Both the position numbers and the translations under genes were made by a program. The notes under the pieces were generated by a model that saw only the letters and a program-made list of their open reading frames with translations, was not told the origin of the DNA and ran no database searches. From NCBI GenBank assembly GCA_033065855.1, contig JAVXUO010001949.1, forward strand, positions 62,001 to 126,000: a DNA stretch of 64,000 bases, written 5' to 3'. This DNA comes from Escallonia rubra. Its lineage: Eukaryota; Streptophyta; Magnoliopsida; Escalloniales; Escalloniaceae. How positions within the stretch are numbered: position 1 is the stretch's first letter; every line of letters starts with the position of its first letter. This document shows, piece after piece, positions 44,548 through 56,150 of this stretch.

Positions 44548-46188
44548 TTAGAGTTTGAGCTCTCCGGACGCAATCTTGTCAGCGAAGACAAACTTGAGGC
44601 CCCTGCACCACTTGAGGCCATGACCGACCTTCCGATGATAGGGGCAGTAGTTGTGATGGGCTAAGTCTTCCGGGGTAGGTTCATTGTCGACATTGGGCAG
44701 GGTTATGGCATTGTCGTCGATCCATGTCTCAAGGAGATCTCTAGCAGTCTTCAAGTCACACGGGTATTCCGGGGCAGGCATCGGCTGCCCTCTCTTGTCA
44801 GGACGCCCGTCCCTTCCTTGGGACTGACGCTTGCGGTTGTTGTCGTCGTTACTAGCTGCTTCCATCGTCGTGGCCAAGGCAATATGAGGTGGGGGCTTTG
44901 GAGTCTTTGACGGACCGACCGAGTCATAGGTGCGTCGTGCAGCTTCCTTGAGATGTCTCCAAGACCGAAGCTGGAGGTTTTCAAGGTAGACCCTGTAGGT
45001 GTCCTTCATGTTCTTGATGCAAATGGGCACAAGGGTTTCATCCTTGCTGAAGTCAGTGCACTCCAAGCACTTGTGATGAAATTGCGTAACATAGGTGTTG
45101 AGGTCTTCGCCGGGGTTCTGGCGGATCCCGGCAATGTCAACGATGGTCACACGTTCCGTCTCATAGTGAAACTTGTCAAGGAAGAGCTGGACCATGTCGG
45201 ACCATGAGTGGATAGTACTGTCAGGAATCTGATGATACCAAGAGTAGGCGAGGCCAGTCAGGGACTTGTGAAATTCCCGAAGCTTCAAAGTGTCGTCTTC
45301 CCCATAGTGCTCGAGGGAGCTAGCAAAACGGGTGAGATGCTCGCGGGCGTTGCCTTCTTTGCCGTTGAACAATGTGAAGGATGGTTGCTTGTACTTGACG
45401 GGGTAAGGCTTGGTAGCGAGGCTGCCAGAGTAGGGAGCATGGCCTGACATCTTAGAGGGGGTGTGGGGTAAGGATGACTGTTTGAGACGGTGAAGAAGGG
45501 CATCAAGGTCATGCTTGGTGACGTACGACGCATGTGAGGGCTTGTGCCCTGTCGTGATGATTCGAGCACCAGAGCCCCCAGACGGTACAACCTGAGGCAT
45601 TGAGGGGATGACGATGGTAGAGAGGGGTTGGTGGTGGTGAGCAACTTGTTGGGACATGGTTTGTACATGGGTAGTGTCAGCTGCTGGAGGCCGGTCGTCA
45701 GGAAAGGTCGACTGGAGTAAGCCGGGGGAATGACTTGTGTTTAGGTTTCGACTAGTTATGTTCGGGTTAGGCTCCATCTCAATTGATTCGTGAGTCTCCG
45801 AAGTGCTTCGAGCAAGGGCAATGCGTGGCGCCGGGGGCTGAGGTGCCGCGAGTCCTACTGTCGAGGGCCCGGAGGACCAAGGCAGCGGTGGTCGCGACAC
45901 TGGGGCCTGAGCAGTGTCCAAAACTAGCCCAGGCCTTGAAGGTTGGATATGAGCAGGAGGGGCCAAACCTGGATCTTGGGATAACACGGGGTGAGTAATG
46001 GGCACAGGGTGCGGAGCTCTAAGGCTTTGGGAAATCGGTGATTGTGAAGTCAAGACTTGGATTGATTTTTGCATTTCCACCATGGCTGTCATAAGAGTGG
46101 CTATAGTGGGCGAAAACTGCTGGATGGCCGCGTTGACTGCAACTTGTATGTCAGGTGCGGTAGTTTGTGGCTGGTCTTGGAGACGCAT
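44548..46188 (-). CDS. gag: Gag polyprotein of Tat-type retrotransposon, 546 aa
   Basis: Uninterrupted frame starting 166 bases inside the 5' LTR. Residues 1-220 are Pro/Ser/Gln/Thr-rich and variable. The retrotransposon gag core follows, about residues 250-420, with FTLFNGKEGNAREHLTRFAS, GLAYSWYHQIPDSTIHSW, and DMVQLFLDKFHYETERVTIV. A basic stretch (NNRKRQSQGRDGRPDKRGQ) precedes the end. The C-terminus CPYHRKVGHGLKWCRGLK resembles the C-x2-H..GH....C..LK block found before protease in Tat/Ogre polyproteins, not a normal CCHC knuckle. The frame stops soon after (ASGELKL) with no protease. It would form the virus-like particle that packages element RNA. Start chosen as the first ATG of the frame after the PBS. 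Confidence 0.9.
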   Translation of the reverse strand: MRLQDQPQTTAPDIQVAVNAAIQQFSPTIATLMTAMVEMQKSIQVLTSQSPISQSLRAPHPVPITHPVLSQDPGLAPPAHIQPSRPGLVLDTAQAPVSRPPLPWSSGPSTVGLAAPQPPAPRIALARSTSETHESIEMEPNPNITSRNLNTSHSPGLLQSTFPDDRPPAADTTHVQTMSQQVAHHHQPLSTIVIPSMPQVVPSGGSGARIITTGHKPSHASYVTKHDLDALLHRLKQSSLPHTPSKMSGHAPYSGSLATKPYPVKYKQPSFTLFNGKEGNAREHLTRFASSLEHYGEDDTLKLREFHKSLTGLAYSWYHQIPDSTIHSWSDMVQLFLDKFHYETERVTIVDIAGIRQNPGEDLNTYVTQFHHKCLECTDFSKDETLVPICIKNMKDTYRVYLENLQLRSWRHLKEAARRTYDSVGPSKTPKPPPHIALATTMEAASNDDNNRKRQSQGRDGRPDKRGQPMPAPEYPCDLKTARDLLETWIDDNAITLPNVDNEPTPEDLAHHNYCPYHRKVGHGLKWCRGLKFVFADKIASGELKL

Positions 46189-46333
46189 AGCACTAGTCCC
46201 TTCTTGTTCGCCGAGGTGATCCTCCTCTTATACGGTGTGGATAAGGCCCTGGCTGGCAGCCCTCGTAGCTTTTCGTTGTCTAGGCATGGAGACTGAGTGC
46301 AGAAGATAGACAGACTGCAGTACGATGCTCACC

Positions 46334-46351
46334 TCCCCAGCAGAGTCGCCA
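46334..46351 (-). other. primer binding site of Tat-type element (tRNA-Arg type)
   Basis: On the - strand TGGCGACTCTGCTGGGGA, three bases after the 5' LTR end. It resembles the TGGCGACTCCACTGGGGA type complementary to the 3' end of plant tRNA-Arg, as used by Ogre/Tat elements, with two differences. Confidence 0.7.
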
Positions 46352-46676
46352 AAATGATGCCAAGGAAAGTGGGTTCGTACTTACGTGGAGGTGCCACAAA
46401 GGCTGCAGTCCGAGTCAGCTTCCAAGTATGTTGATGTGAGACACATCAAGGGTGGAACAAGGGCAGAGACCAAGGGCTTTCCAGACAGAACTCGAGGGTG
46501 GCAGTACTGCGAGGGCGATAGCGCGAGATGAATATACGACGACAGTCACAGTCCGATGCTTAGGTCCAGAGTCAGGGTGCTGTATGTTTTTCTCTCTAGA
46601 ATTCTAGAGTGAGAAAGTAAAAATTTTCTGAAAATGTCCAATATGTTATCCTCCTCAAATGAATTCTCAAGACCTC

Positions 46677-46684
46677 TATTTATA
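46677..46684 (-). promoter_or_regulatory. TATA box of the 5' LTR (Tat-type element)
   Basis: TATAAATA on the - strand. Transcription would run leftwards into the PBS and gag. All four tandem arrays (46.7-48.6 kb) lie upstream of it, that is, in U3. Confidence 0.6.
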
Positions 46685-47087
46685 GAGATTGAGATGATGA
46701 TGTCATTAACCGACACGTGGTGCTCCTCGGGAGTGACACGTCACCGGGGGGGGTCCACGGGTGCCGGTGCTCCACGGACTGTCAGATCGCATATTCACCC
46801 GGCCTGCTCCTCACAGCGTCGCTCTGTCTGTCTGGAAAGACTGGCTCCCACCGCATCGGTGTGGCCAGAGAACCCCCTTGATCTAGCCTCCAATCCAAGC
46901 CCTTGCGGAGTCCCACAGGCCTGGCAGCGGTGGGGAAGACCCGACGCCCAACTGCCAGGTGAACTAGGCGCGATGCCCTCCGAAGACCTGCTCCCGTCTC
47001 GGAGTGACCCGGGGGTCATAGTCCCTAGGGGTGCCGACGCAAGCCCCCAGTGCCGGAGCACGTAGGCCAGTCACGCAGGCACCCTGA

Positions 47088-47770
47088 CGGAGATAGTGTC
47101 CCGGAGGAGTCGTCTATTCCGCAGGCCAAGGTAGCATCCCGGAGGAGCCGTCTACCCGGCCGGCCAAGGTAGCATCCCGGAGGAGCCGTCTACCTGGCGG
47201 AAGGGGAGTTGAAGAGCTCCCTGGCAGAGATAGTGTCCCAGAGGAGTCGCCTATCCCTGCGGGTGAGTCCTTATGCCGGAGCACTTGGAGCGAGTCAAGG
47301 TAGCATCCCGGAGGAGCCGTCTACCCGACTGGCTGAGGTAGCATCCCGGAGGACCGTCTACCTGGCGGAAGGGGAGTTGAAGAGCTTACTGGCAGAGATA
47401 GTGTCCCGGAGGAGTCGCCTATCCCCGCGGGTGAGTCCTTGTGCCGGAGCACTCGGAGCATGTCAAGGTAGCATCCCGGAGGAGCCGTCTACCCGACTGG
47501 CCGAGGTAGCATCCCGGAGGAGCCGTCTACCTGGCGGAAGGGGAGTTGAAGAGCTCCCTGGCAGAGATGGTGTCCCGGAGGAGTCGCCTATCCCCGCGGG
47601 TGAGTCCTTGTGCCGGAGCACTCGGAGCATGTCAAGGTAGCATCCCGGAGGAGCCGTCTACCCGACTGGCCGAGGTAGCATCCCGGAGGAGCCGTCTACC
47701 TGGCGGAATGGGAGTTGAAGAGCTCCCTGGCAGAGATAGTGTCCCGGAGGAGTCGCCTATCCCCGCGGAT
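47088..47770 (-). repeat. 169-bp tandem array in right LTR
   Basis: Same units as in the left LTR, with anchors at 47207, 47375, 47544 and 47713. The first interval is 168 bp owing to a local deletion. Confidence 0.92.
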
Positions 47771-48229
47771 GATGTACACTCCGGAGAGTGGGTTGAAGCA
47801 TGTTCCATGACCAAGGCAAGGTGCGCATGGTGTGATGAATGAGTGTGGTGCCCGGGGGCATGATGATATGATCGTGGCGCATGGGCGCGATGAAGTGAGT
47901 AAGGTGCCAGGAGCACGTCTATGTCAATGGCGCGGCGCATGGGCGCGACGGAGTGCGTAAGGTGCCGGGGGCATGCTTGTGTCAATGGTGGCGCATGGGC
48001 GCGACAGAGTGTGTAAGGTGCCGGGGGCACGTTGGTGTCAATGGTGGCGTATGGGCGCGACATAGTGCGTATAGTGCCGGGGGCACGGTAGTGTGACAAA
48101 GAGCCTGGGGGCACGGCTGTATCAGCGGCGCGGTGCACGGGCGCAGCGAAGTGTTGGAGTGTGACGCCCGGACGTCGGTGACGGGGGTCACGGAGACGAC
48201 GTCCGAGCGAGGGATGTTGAGCATCGTGG

Positions 48230-48345
48230 AGTTGTGTCTAGGCGACGGGGTCGCGGAGTTGTGTCCGGGCGACGGGGGTCGCAGAGTTGTGTCCGGGCGA
48301 CGGGGGTCGCGGAGTTGTGTCCGGGCGACGGGGGTAGCGGAGTTG
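48230..48345 (-). repeat. 28-bp tandem array in right LTR, four units
   Basis: Four units of TTGTGTCCGGGCGACGGGGG plus TCGCGGAG, against six in the left LTR. The first unit has TCTAGG where the left copy has TCTGGG. Confidence 0.9.
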
Positions 48346-48409
48346 ATGGACGACGGACGACGGACGTCGTGAAGTTGATATACGAACGGACGTCGGGAGG
48401 TTGATGTCC

Positions 48410-48612
48410 GAACGTCAGTAAGGTGATGCACGACGGACGTCGCGAGGTTGATGTACGAACGTCCGTAAGGTGATCCACGACGGACGTCGCGAGGTTGATG
48501 TACGAACGTTCGTAAGGTGATGCACGACGGACGTCGCGAGGTTGATGTACGAACGTCCGTAAGGTGATGCACGACGGACGTCGCGAGGTTGATATACGAA
48601 CGTCCGTAAACA
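48410..48612 (-). repeat. 47-bp tandem array in right LTR
   Basis: Four full units as in the left LTR, with scattered substitutions. Confidence 0.9.
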
Positions 48613-49268
48613 TCGCGGAGGTGCAAAGACTCGGGAAAACAAGTGCGTGCAGGAGGGAAGGCCATAGGCCAAACATTGGGGGGAAGGCCAAGGCCACCAC
48701 CCCTGGGGAGGCCGAGGCCGACCCCTTGGTGAGGTCGAGGCCGACCTTAGGGGGTGGCCAAGGTAAAAGGCCAACTCTCATGAAGGGAGGCCAAGGCCAC
48801 TCCCCCCTTCGATGAACTTCGGGCGCGCCGACGGTAGGTGTTTTGATAAGCAATGACAAATCCGAAAGTTGTGTTGCGACGAGCATGCTACCAAGAATCG
48901 TACCCACATGATGAACAAGGTGCCAGAGTCATGTATGGAACGTACGAAACGAAAAAAGTGCAAAAAGGACTTTGCGCGAAGAGTGAAGAGCCGGGGGGGA
49001 AAGGCCAAGGCCAAACCTCCATGGGCAAGTGTCATGGCGCATTGACGGACAATGTGCGAAGTGCGACGGTCGAAGCGTGATGCGGCGTCGCACGATGATG
49101 AGTTTCTTGGCGACGAAGTCGCGTAGAAGAAGTAAAAAGTGCACGTGACTTGAGCGTGCACGCTTTGACCGGTTGTGAGCGTTGAAAAAGTCTGTTGCTT
49201 GTGCGGACGTGTCATGCAAAATGGGACCACAGTGGGCCTTTGGGTACGACCAGAATAGGTTGGGAACA

Positions 49269-49920
49269 ACTACTAAGTTTGTTGTACCTAAGGACCTTCC
49301 ACTCTACGGATTAAACACTATCTTTCTTTCAACATCCTACATAGTTGCATGATTCTTGTTTGCTTTGGGGTATTCTTGATGGCATCGAAAAATTTTAAAG
49401 ACTGACGAAAGATGAATTTTGAAGTCGCGTTACAAGGTCGTTTTTCTTGAGACCCAATACGGTGTCACCACTTTTTGAAATTAATGTGTGAATCGAGTCT
49501 ATCGAATTGTCTCTTCCGATACAATGAAGCCTAACTTTACATTGCATATTAGTTATTAGTTTTGCAAAATAAATAAGAAATAACTTTAACAACATTGCTA
49601 AACACATGAAGTTGAATTTACGTAGCAAAACAATCTTCAGCCAGATCTAAAGAGGATGTAGACATACTCAAAAGTGCTATTGGTTTTCTTCTTCTGACCG
49701 GTTTTTGGGATCAGGCTCTATGATGACTAAGATAAACCCATTAACTTTACTGACGTGCAATATTCACCATGGTCATTAAGAGAATTAAAACGTAACTCTC
49801 ACTTGAAACGTATTAATAACTAATGTTTTAATGATCCCTCACCTCTTTTTGTAGTGATGGTGAACAGATTTTTAGCATCAAGGAAGCCTCATGCATATAT
49901 GTGACTGTCTTTTGGAATGA
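49269..49920. other. spacer right of the Tat-type element
   Basis: Starts with ACTAC, the probable target duplication. AT-rich with no recognised feature. Confidence 0.5.
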
Positions 49921-50039
49921 TTTATTGTAATACCTTGATTTAATCTAACCGAGAATTAGATTAATCGAGAGAATTATTTTTTTATCAATCTTATTATTTT
50001 TATCGATAATCAAGTAATTAGAATAAACTAAGCGGTTAG

Positions 50040-50290
50040 TGTCGCCTTGGGGGTTAAAATGTAATTTTAGAAAGTTAGGGGGCAAAAATGCAGTTTTGAA
50101 AAATATGGTGTACGAGATGCATATTTTTATTAAGTAGCATCATTTTGGTGATAATTAGGTGTTAGGGGGTTAAATGAGGGGTTAATATGGTCTTTGGGTC
50201 AAAGTGTAATTTTTCCAAAGTTAAGGGATCAAAATGCAATTTTGAGAAACTTTAGGGGCCAAATTGCAATTTTTGAAAATTGGCAAAAGG
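50040..50290 (+). repeat. degenerate short repeats AAAATGCAATTTTGA in LTR family 3
   Basis: Four to five variants of GGGGNCAAAATGCAATTTTGA occur between 50050 and 50280. These are probably old tandem copies. Confidence 0.6.
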
Positions 50291-51509
50291 TGTCACAAAC
50301 CTGGGAAAAATCAGTCCAAAGTTTGCCACCTCCTGGTTGGTTTACTGCTGAGTAAGTAAAATCAAATAAAAAAAAAGTTGGATAAAGAATTAAGGAAAGA
50401 AAGTATAAAAAGAAAATTATGGGGTGGAAAATAGAAATATGAGAAACTCGTGAAAAGTGATCATGAACAGTGACCGAAGAATAGGAAACAGAGAGGGAAC
50501 AAGAGAAGAAAAAGGGAAGAAAAAGAGAGGAGGAAAAAGGAAAAAGGCAAACCCTAAATATAACAGGGTAATCCTTTTATTTCGAATCATTAATTGTGAA
50601 GAATTTGGGGTTAATTGAGTTGAAAATTCGTGTAAAAATATGTGTATATCTCGCGGGGTGGGGGGGTGGGGGGGTTGTGTGTGCGGTGTGGGATTATGAT
50701 GATTCATGTTGTGTTTTGTGATTATGGGAGCTTAGAAAGGAAAAAGGAAGAAACTTGGTTAAGATTTTAGTGTTGTGCGTGTGGTTTTGTGTGTGTTCTA
50801 AGAGTGTGTTCATGGTGTGTTTCGGGCGATGAAGATGCGAATTCTAGGTGGTTTAATACGTTGAATTGTATGTTAAAAAAAGGGTGTTAAAGATTGGATT
50901 AAGGTGGGTTAGGGTGGAATTGTCCATGATAGGGGAAGAAAAATGAAATTCGTGTGAGATTGGGCATTCAGTAGTGAGAGGGAGAGCGGTTGAAGATGAA
51001 GACTGTGTGTTGAAGGTGAAATAGTGTGTTGATTTGAATAGTAACTGTAGGTGTCGCTAAAAGTGAAAATTAATTAATCAGTTTGAAATTCAAAATTTTA
51101 AAAATATTTAGGGTTAGATTTAGCCAAATTGCAAAAAAAACAAAAAAAAAAAAAGGCCCTAGTAATTTTTATGAGACCTGATCTGTGGAAATTTTTTGGG
51201 TTTTTCCAAGATCGGTACGGGGTTAACAAATACGGAAATTTTGAAATTTTATAAAGAAATTTAAAATATCAAACTAGCGCGGTTTTGCACAAAATATTTA
51301 TGAGAACCCTAGGATACTGAGAAGTTCTATTTTCCAAAATTTTGGGTCATTCTAAAGTCGTTAGTTATTTTTGGCCGAACCGACTTTTAAGCGTTCGGTT
51401 AGGACACCGGTTCGGAATTTTTGGGCAAACTTTTAAAAAAAAAAATTTAGTTCAAAAATGACTTTCGTACGTTTAAAATAGCATTTTAAAGTGGTTTGAG
51501 ATTTTTCTA

Positions 51510-51810
51510 GTATTGAAAACCCCCAGGGGCATTTTGGTAATTTTTCCTATAAAAATTTTCAAAGGACTTTTTGGTCTGGGAAGGGGTGTAAGACATCTTA
51601 AAGGAAGTTTGAAATAGTTTTGAGATGTTTGTTGGGGCGATGGCCGCCAGGTGATGTTTTGGTAATTTTTCCCTTTAAAATTTTCTGAGGGACTATTTGG
51701 TCTTCAAATGATGTAGTACATTTAAAGAGTAGTTTTAAAGCGGTTTTGGGGTTTTGGTGGTGTGGCGGCCATCAGGGGGTATTTTGGTAATTTGCCATGT
51801 TGGCGTTAAA
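51510..51810 (+). repeat. two- to three-copy tandem repeat, unit about 125 bp
   Basis: ATTTTGGTAATTTTTCC and a following block with TTTGGTCT, TTTAAAGNAGTTT and a GGCGGCC/GGCCGCC word recur at about 51531, 51656 and partially at 51780. Confidence 0.7.
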
Positions 51811-52035
51811 TTTTGGGAACGCGTGTTATTCTGTGTCCAGAGCGGTGAAAAGTGAGGAATAGTGTTAATACGTTTAAAATATGGCAGTAGTTATTATGAA
51901 AACGTCGGTTGGGTTAATGATTTGATTATCGAATCGGATTATCTAGCTGTCGTAAGACGCAATAACGGTTAAATGAGAATGGGTAGATTAAAGAGTGCGT
52001 ATATATTTGAACGATATCTAATGAGTAGGGTATTA

Positions 52036-52409
52036 CTCTCTCCGTCCCTTTTTAAGTGACTCATTTTATTTTGCACGTATATTAAGAATTTAGGTTATAT
52101 ATTATGTCTTTCCTATTTTACCCTTTAGAGAGAGGGAGGAAGAGAGTGGGCCATGGGAGAGAAAATTGGTTGGTAGAGTGTTAAATGTGGAGAGAGAAAT
52201 AGAATAAAAAAGTGTAAAGTGGTGGGCCATGAGAGAGAAAATGAGTTGGTAGAGAATTAAATGTGGTGAGAGAAATAGAATAAAAAAAGTATAGAAAGGG
52301 TAAATGTGTAAAAATACCTAAAGAATCTTTCCTAATTTGGAAGTGATCACTTATTGTGGGACGGCCCAAAAAAAAGGAAATTTGATCACTTAAAAAGGGA
52401 CGGAGGGAG
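52036..52409. mobile_element. Stowaway-like MITE, 374 bp
   Basis: Terminal inverted repeats CTCTCTCCGTCCCTTTTTAA (left) and TTAAAAAGGGACGGAGGGAG (right) with TA duplications on both sides. This is the standard signature of Stowaway (Tc1/mariner) elements. Internal duplicated block with GGGCCATGGGAGAGAAAAT-like sequence. Nested in LTR family 3. Confidence 0.9.
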
Positions 52410-52599
52410 TATTTGACTAGGTGATGCCGCTAGTTGCGATCAGAGGTTGCGAGTTGCTTGGGCTATAAGCCAATGAGGTAAGGACAATGTGGTTAAATAT
52501 GCTAATTAATTGTTTCGGATAGCATGGCATGTTGATGACGTTTATGTTAAATTCTTGTTGTTATGATTGGACACTAGTAGTCATTGTGACCGGTATTCG

Positions 52600-53130
52600 T
52601 TTATTGAATTATGTTGTTGAGAACTTAAGGTAGAATAAATTCCATTAGTCCGCCCCATTGATGAAATTTAGTGATAATGCATGTCCTAGTATGCTATGAT
52701 TCGATTCGATTAGCATACCTGACATTGGGGTGGATACTGCGTGGGGGTTGTTGTGAGATGTGATAGCCGATATTTCTCCTGTTTGAGAACACCACTGAGG
52801 ACTTGCGGTTAAACTTCTCCCGAGTCCACCCTATCGTTGATGATGATGTTTTAGAGATTATTGAGTTATTGTTGTGAAATGTCGGAACTTATTGATAATC
52901 AACATTTCTCTTATGTAAGAACGTTGCTGAGGGCTTGTGGTAAACTTCTCCCGAGTCTGCCCTGTTGATGACGTTACATTGAACTCTTCTTGTTATGTTT
53001 GAATACCGGTTGATCTTCTAATCCGGCATTCCTTGTTAAGTTGTGTTATTGAGGACTTAGGTGGAATAATTTTCTCTTAGTCTGCCCCGTTGATTAAGCC
53101 TTGTTGATTAGCTGTAACGCGGTTAGGGAC
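52600..53130 (+). repeat. four degenerate repeats GAGGACTT..TCTCCCGAGTC..GTTGATGA
   Basis: Related blocks begin near 52618, 52788, 52918 and 53042, each with a GA(G)GACTT-like start, a TCTCCCGAGTC or CTCTTAGTC middle and a CCGTTGATGA-type end. Confidence 0.6.
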
Positions 53131-54059
53131 AAGCACTCTAGATGAGTTCCCTGCTTGTTGATAACGTCTCTTGTATTTACTTGAGACTGAAATGAACATC
53201 CCATAAAATGGGACATCAATATGAGGAGGATGGCTTATGAACTATGATCACTGGCCAAAGATGATGTATGGTGCTCGAGCCGAGTTTGTCGTTTTTGGTC
53301 TAGTCCACTTCGCCGTGTCCATTGCATTTAATTTTATTTTGGTGTTGATGATTTTAATGATTTGTATTTCAATGATATTTTTTTTACAACTCTGGATTTC
53401 AGGTTCACTTGCATAGTCAGTCAGCCAGTTAGTCTTGTCCATAAAAAGGTGACAGCAATGTTGTTCTGCTGGGCCCTGAAGCCGCTCAGTCTAACGAAAG
53501 AAAAAGATCGTTTGATAATCATGTTGATGCCGTAAATTTACTGTAACTCTTGAATTATTGCTATCGTTGAGATGATTATTATTCCTCTGAATCTCTTGAA
53601 TCATTTGTACACGATGCTCCACGTGTTGTCTTTATTGGGCGATTTGCGCTCCTTCCTTATGTTGTGTCATGCAGGCTATAAGGTTGCCCAAGGAGAACCC
53701 TCTAAGAAGGGAAATATACCAAACTGGAAAAGTTGAGCAAGGAGATAGGATGAGTGAGGTGAGACAAGCTAGAAATGGTAAGACAAAGATTCAGCTGCAA
53801 GATAAGTTGATGGGAGTTACACGACTACAATCGTGTATTACACTGTAAATGTATATGTTGTTTAAGGACTTGAAATTCTTCTGTTGCAGTATGATGTATT
53901 TTGCAAGAAAATTTTTGTAAGGACGTAATTTGGAGCGTCTATTAATAATGTATGAATGTGTAGTTACTCTGTATTCTGCACGGGTTTTTAATGTGATTAT
54001 GATCGATAATTTAGCCCGATGATTTTATCAGGTTGAAGATGTCGCATCTATAATAGTGA

Positions 54060-54330
54060 AAATACATCAAAATCATCCCCAATAGCGTAGTAAACTTGTC
54101 TTTGAACTAGCTATCCATGTGGAACAACCCCGGACATGTCTCTTACACGTGACTTCATCTCATCAGTCATCCTAAAGGCCAACATCGCTAAGGCTATCTC
54201 CATGTACCGTGATATCATGAATAACCTAGAATGTTACTTTAAACTCATAGGAAGCAGCCATACTTACGCCACTTCCCTTAAAGTAGATTTACAAAGATGC
54301 CCCTATACTTAAGCATCCCAATAAAATCTA
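54060..54330. other. spacer between LTR family 3 and copia fragment
   Basis: No recognised feature. Confidence 0.4.
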
Positions 54331-56150
54331 TTTAGGTATGATAAGCATTTAAAGCTTATTATCAATTAAACGTAAAATATACCAAGCACTTATCCTTGGA
54401 TGGATAATGACACAATGCTAGCGATTACATTCTTTTGAGGTACTTTACTTGTTGAACTCAAACTTGATATTTCAAGTATAAAGTCAAGGTTCCTTCATTG
54501 GTGCTCAAATGTTGCAAGGGCTTTAACCCTGTCCCATGCGAAGTGTTATTTACTAAGCCCCTTGCAAGGCCACTTATTAATGGGTCATCCAAATATTGGG
54601 CTGATTTACATAATTTATAGTGATATAATGCTTGCATAGCTATGTCTCAATCCAATGTGCCTAGACTTATGATTGTATAAATGGCTACAGGCTCTTGACA
54701 GTAGACATATTATCTAATTGATAGAAACTAGTTGCATAGGTTTGGGCCATATAGAAAACTTTTGACAATTCCTTAACCACTCGGCTTCCTTGCTTTTAGA
54801 AGTTAATGCTACAAACTCTGCTGCCATACTTGAATCACCAATGCACATAAACTCCCCACACACCCCAAAAATGGTGAATATCTGGCCGCTGAGTGAAGAA
54901 TGGTCACCGCGCTCACTTGTCCAATTAGCATCGATGATTTCTTTCGGTACCAATATGTATATATGCGCGCGCGCGCACATACACACACACACATGTATGT
55001 ATATGTATATATAATCACATATCCCATAATGCACAGTCAAGTCCTTTTAAGCAAGACCCTGAACACAGCTTGCCTAATCTAGTCTACTAGGATTACTCAT
55101 ATACATATTAAGCTATCCTACTGCAAAAGCAATACTTGGTCTTGTGCAATCTTATGATAAATCAACCACCCTATTGCAGTATCGTATTTCAGTTACGAGA
55201 TAGCTCTTCCCCCATTCTGGGTACCAACTTAAAGCTAGAAGCAAAAGGTGTACTCGCAGGTGCATAATAAAAATGATTAAATTTCTTAAGAGTACGTGGA
55301 ATGAGACAGATACAATATAAATCCATTTTGATTTCAGATCATATTGATATCGAATATAATATTAGCAACACAAATATCTCTCATATCAAAGTTATTTGAA
55401 AGATTTTTCCTGACAAATTTCAATTGCTCTAAATCGGTACCAAATATCACATGTTTACAAACAAACAATAACACATTTTATGTTATATTTACTGTACACA
55501 CACTTTTCTGATAAGCAAATTTTGAACCCATCTCATAAGAAAACTTTATCAAATTTTCATGCTAGTGTCTTGGTGCATATTCAAGTCCATAGTGTGTTAA
55601 CCAATTTAGGCCCTTGTGCTCTTGTTTTATTCATGACAAAGTTCTCAGGTTGTTCCATGTAAATTGTTTCATCTAATTCACCTTTTAACATCCATTTGGT
55701 GGATTTCAAACTTATATATGCAAAGAAATTAGGACCTAATGGTAGCAATCTTATCTTTGGGTGCATAAGCGTCAAAGTAACCTATACCTTCCTTTTGGAA
55801 AAAAAACCTTTACTAACTAGCCTTGGTTTAATCTTATCTATGATTCCGTCAGCTTTCCTTTTCTTTTTGAAAATCCACTTACATCCTATGGCCATTGAAA
55901 CAGGAGGTTGGCCAACCATTTTCCAATTTTGAATACCCATGATATGATCCATTTTAAATTGATGGGTTCTATTAGGAATGCAGCATCTTGCGACTTCATA
56001 GCCTCGTATAAGTTTCAAGGTTTGCTTTATCGTTTAAGGCTTGTAAGATTTGATTACATTGTTCCTTTCTAGTACCTTCAACAACATATACAACAAAGTC
56101 CGACCATAGTCCTTTGCAATCCACCATTTTCTTCTCCTATGTTGTTCATT
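54331..56150 (-). pseudogene. copia retrotransposon fragment, RT to RNase H and 3' part
   Basis: Read on the - strand: RT entry AIGCKWIFKKKRKADGIIDK (about 55900-55845 downwards), LVSKGF, WMLKGELDETIYMEQPENFV (about 55690-55640), a KFDKVFL.DGFKICLSEKC region near 55540-55490, then RNase H: AAEFVALTSKSKEAEWLRN at about 54825-54765 and WPKPMQLVSI. The YVDD block, gag and integrase are missing, and stops and frameshifts are common. The chain ends about 54331 without a visible LTR. This is a separate family from the copia elements at 25.5 and 58.1 kb. Confidence 0.8.
54955..55012. repeat. compound (GC)n(CA)n(TA)n microsatellite
   Basis: GCGCGCGCGC followed by ACACACACAC and TATATGTATATATA, inside the copia fragment. 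Confidence 0.9.

Larger units (their letters stand above)
38858..49268 (-). mobile_element. Tat/Ogre-type Ty3/gypsy retrotransposon, non-autonomous, gag only, 10.4 kb
   Basis: Two near-identical direct repeats (38858-41831 and 46355-49268) are LTRs; read on the - strand they begin TGTTCCCAACC and end GGCATCA. PBS lies next to the right LTR and a G-run tract next to the left LTR, so the element is on the - strand. Flanks ACTAT and ACTAC fit a 5-bp duplication with one mismatch. The 4.5-kb internal region has one long gag ORF and then about 2.7 kb of repeat-rich non-coding DNA in place of protease, RT, RNase H and integrase. It must rely on a relative for transposition proteins. High LTR similarity and an intact gag suggest recent movement. 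Confidence 0.9.
46355..49268 (-). repeat. 5' LTR of Tat-type element (right copy), 2914 bp
   Basis: Direct repeat of 38858-41831. Differences seen include substitutions near the TATA region, a shorter G-run at about 46746, a small deletion in one 169-bp unit near 47354, and two fewer 28-bp units. Confidence 0.92.
49926..54046 (+). mobile_element. probable solo LTR of a Ty3/gypsy element (family 3), 4.1 kb
   Basis: Starts TGTAATACCTTGATTT and ends GAAGATGTCGCA; flanks TTTAT (49921-49925) and TCTAT (54047-54051) fit a 5-bp duplication with one mismatch. Internal landmarks match the other two long LTRs: CAATGAGGTAAGGACAATG near 52471 and TGTGTCATGCAGGCTATAAG near 53663. No protein coding. Length and ends are less sure than for families 1 and 2. 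Contains a Stowaway MITE and several internal repeats. Confidence 0.65.
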
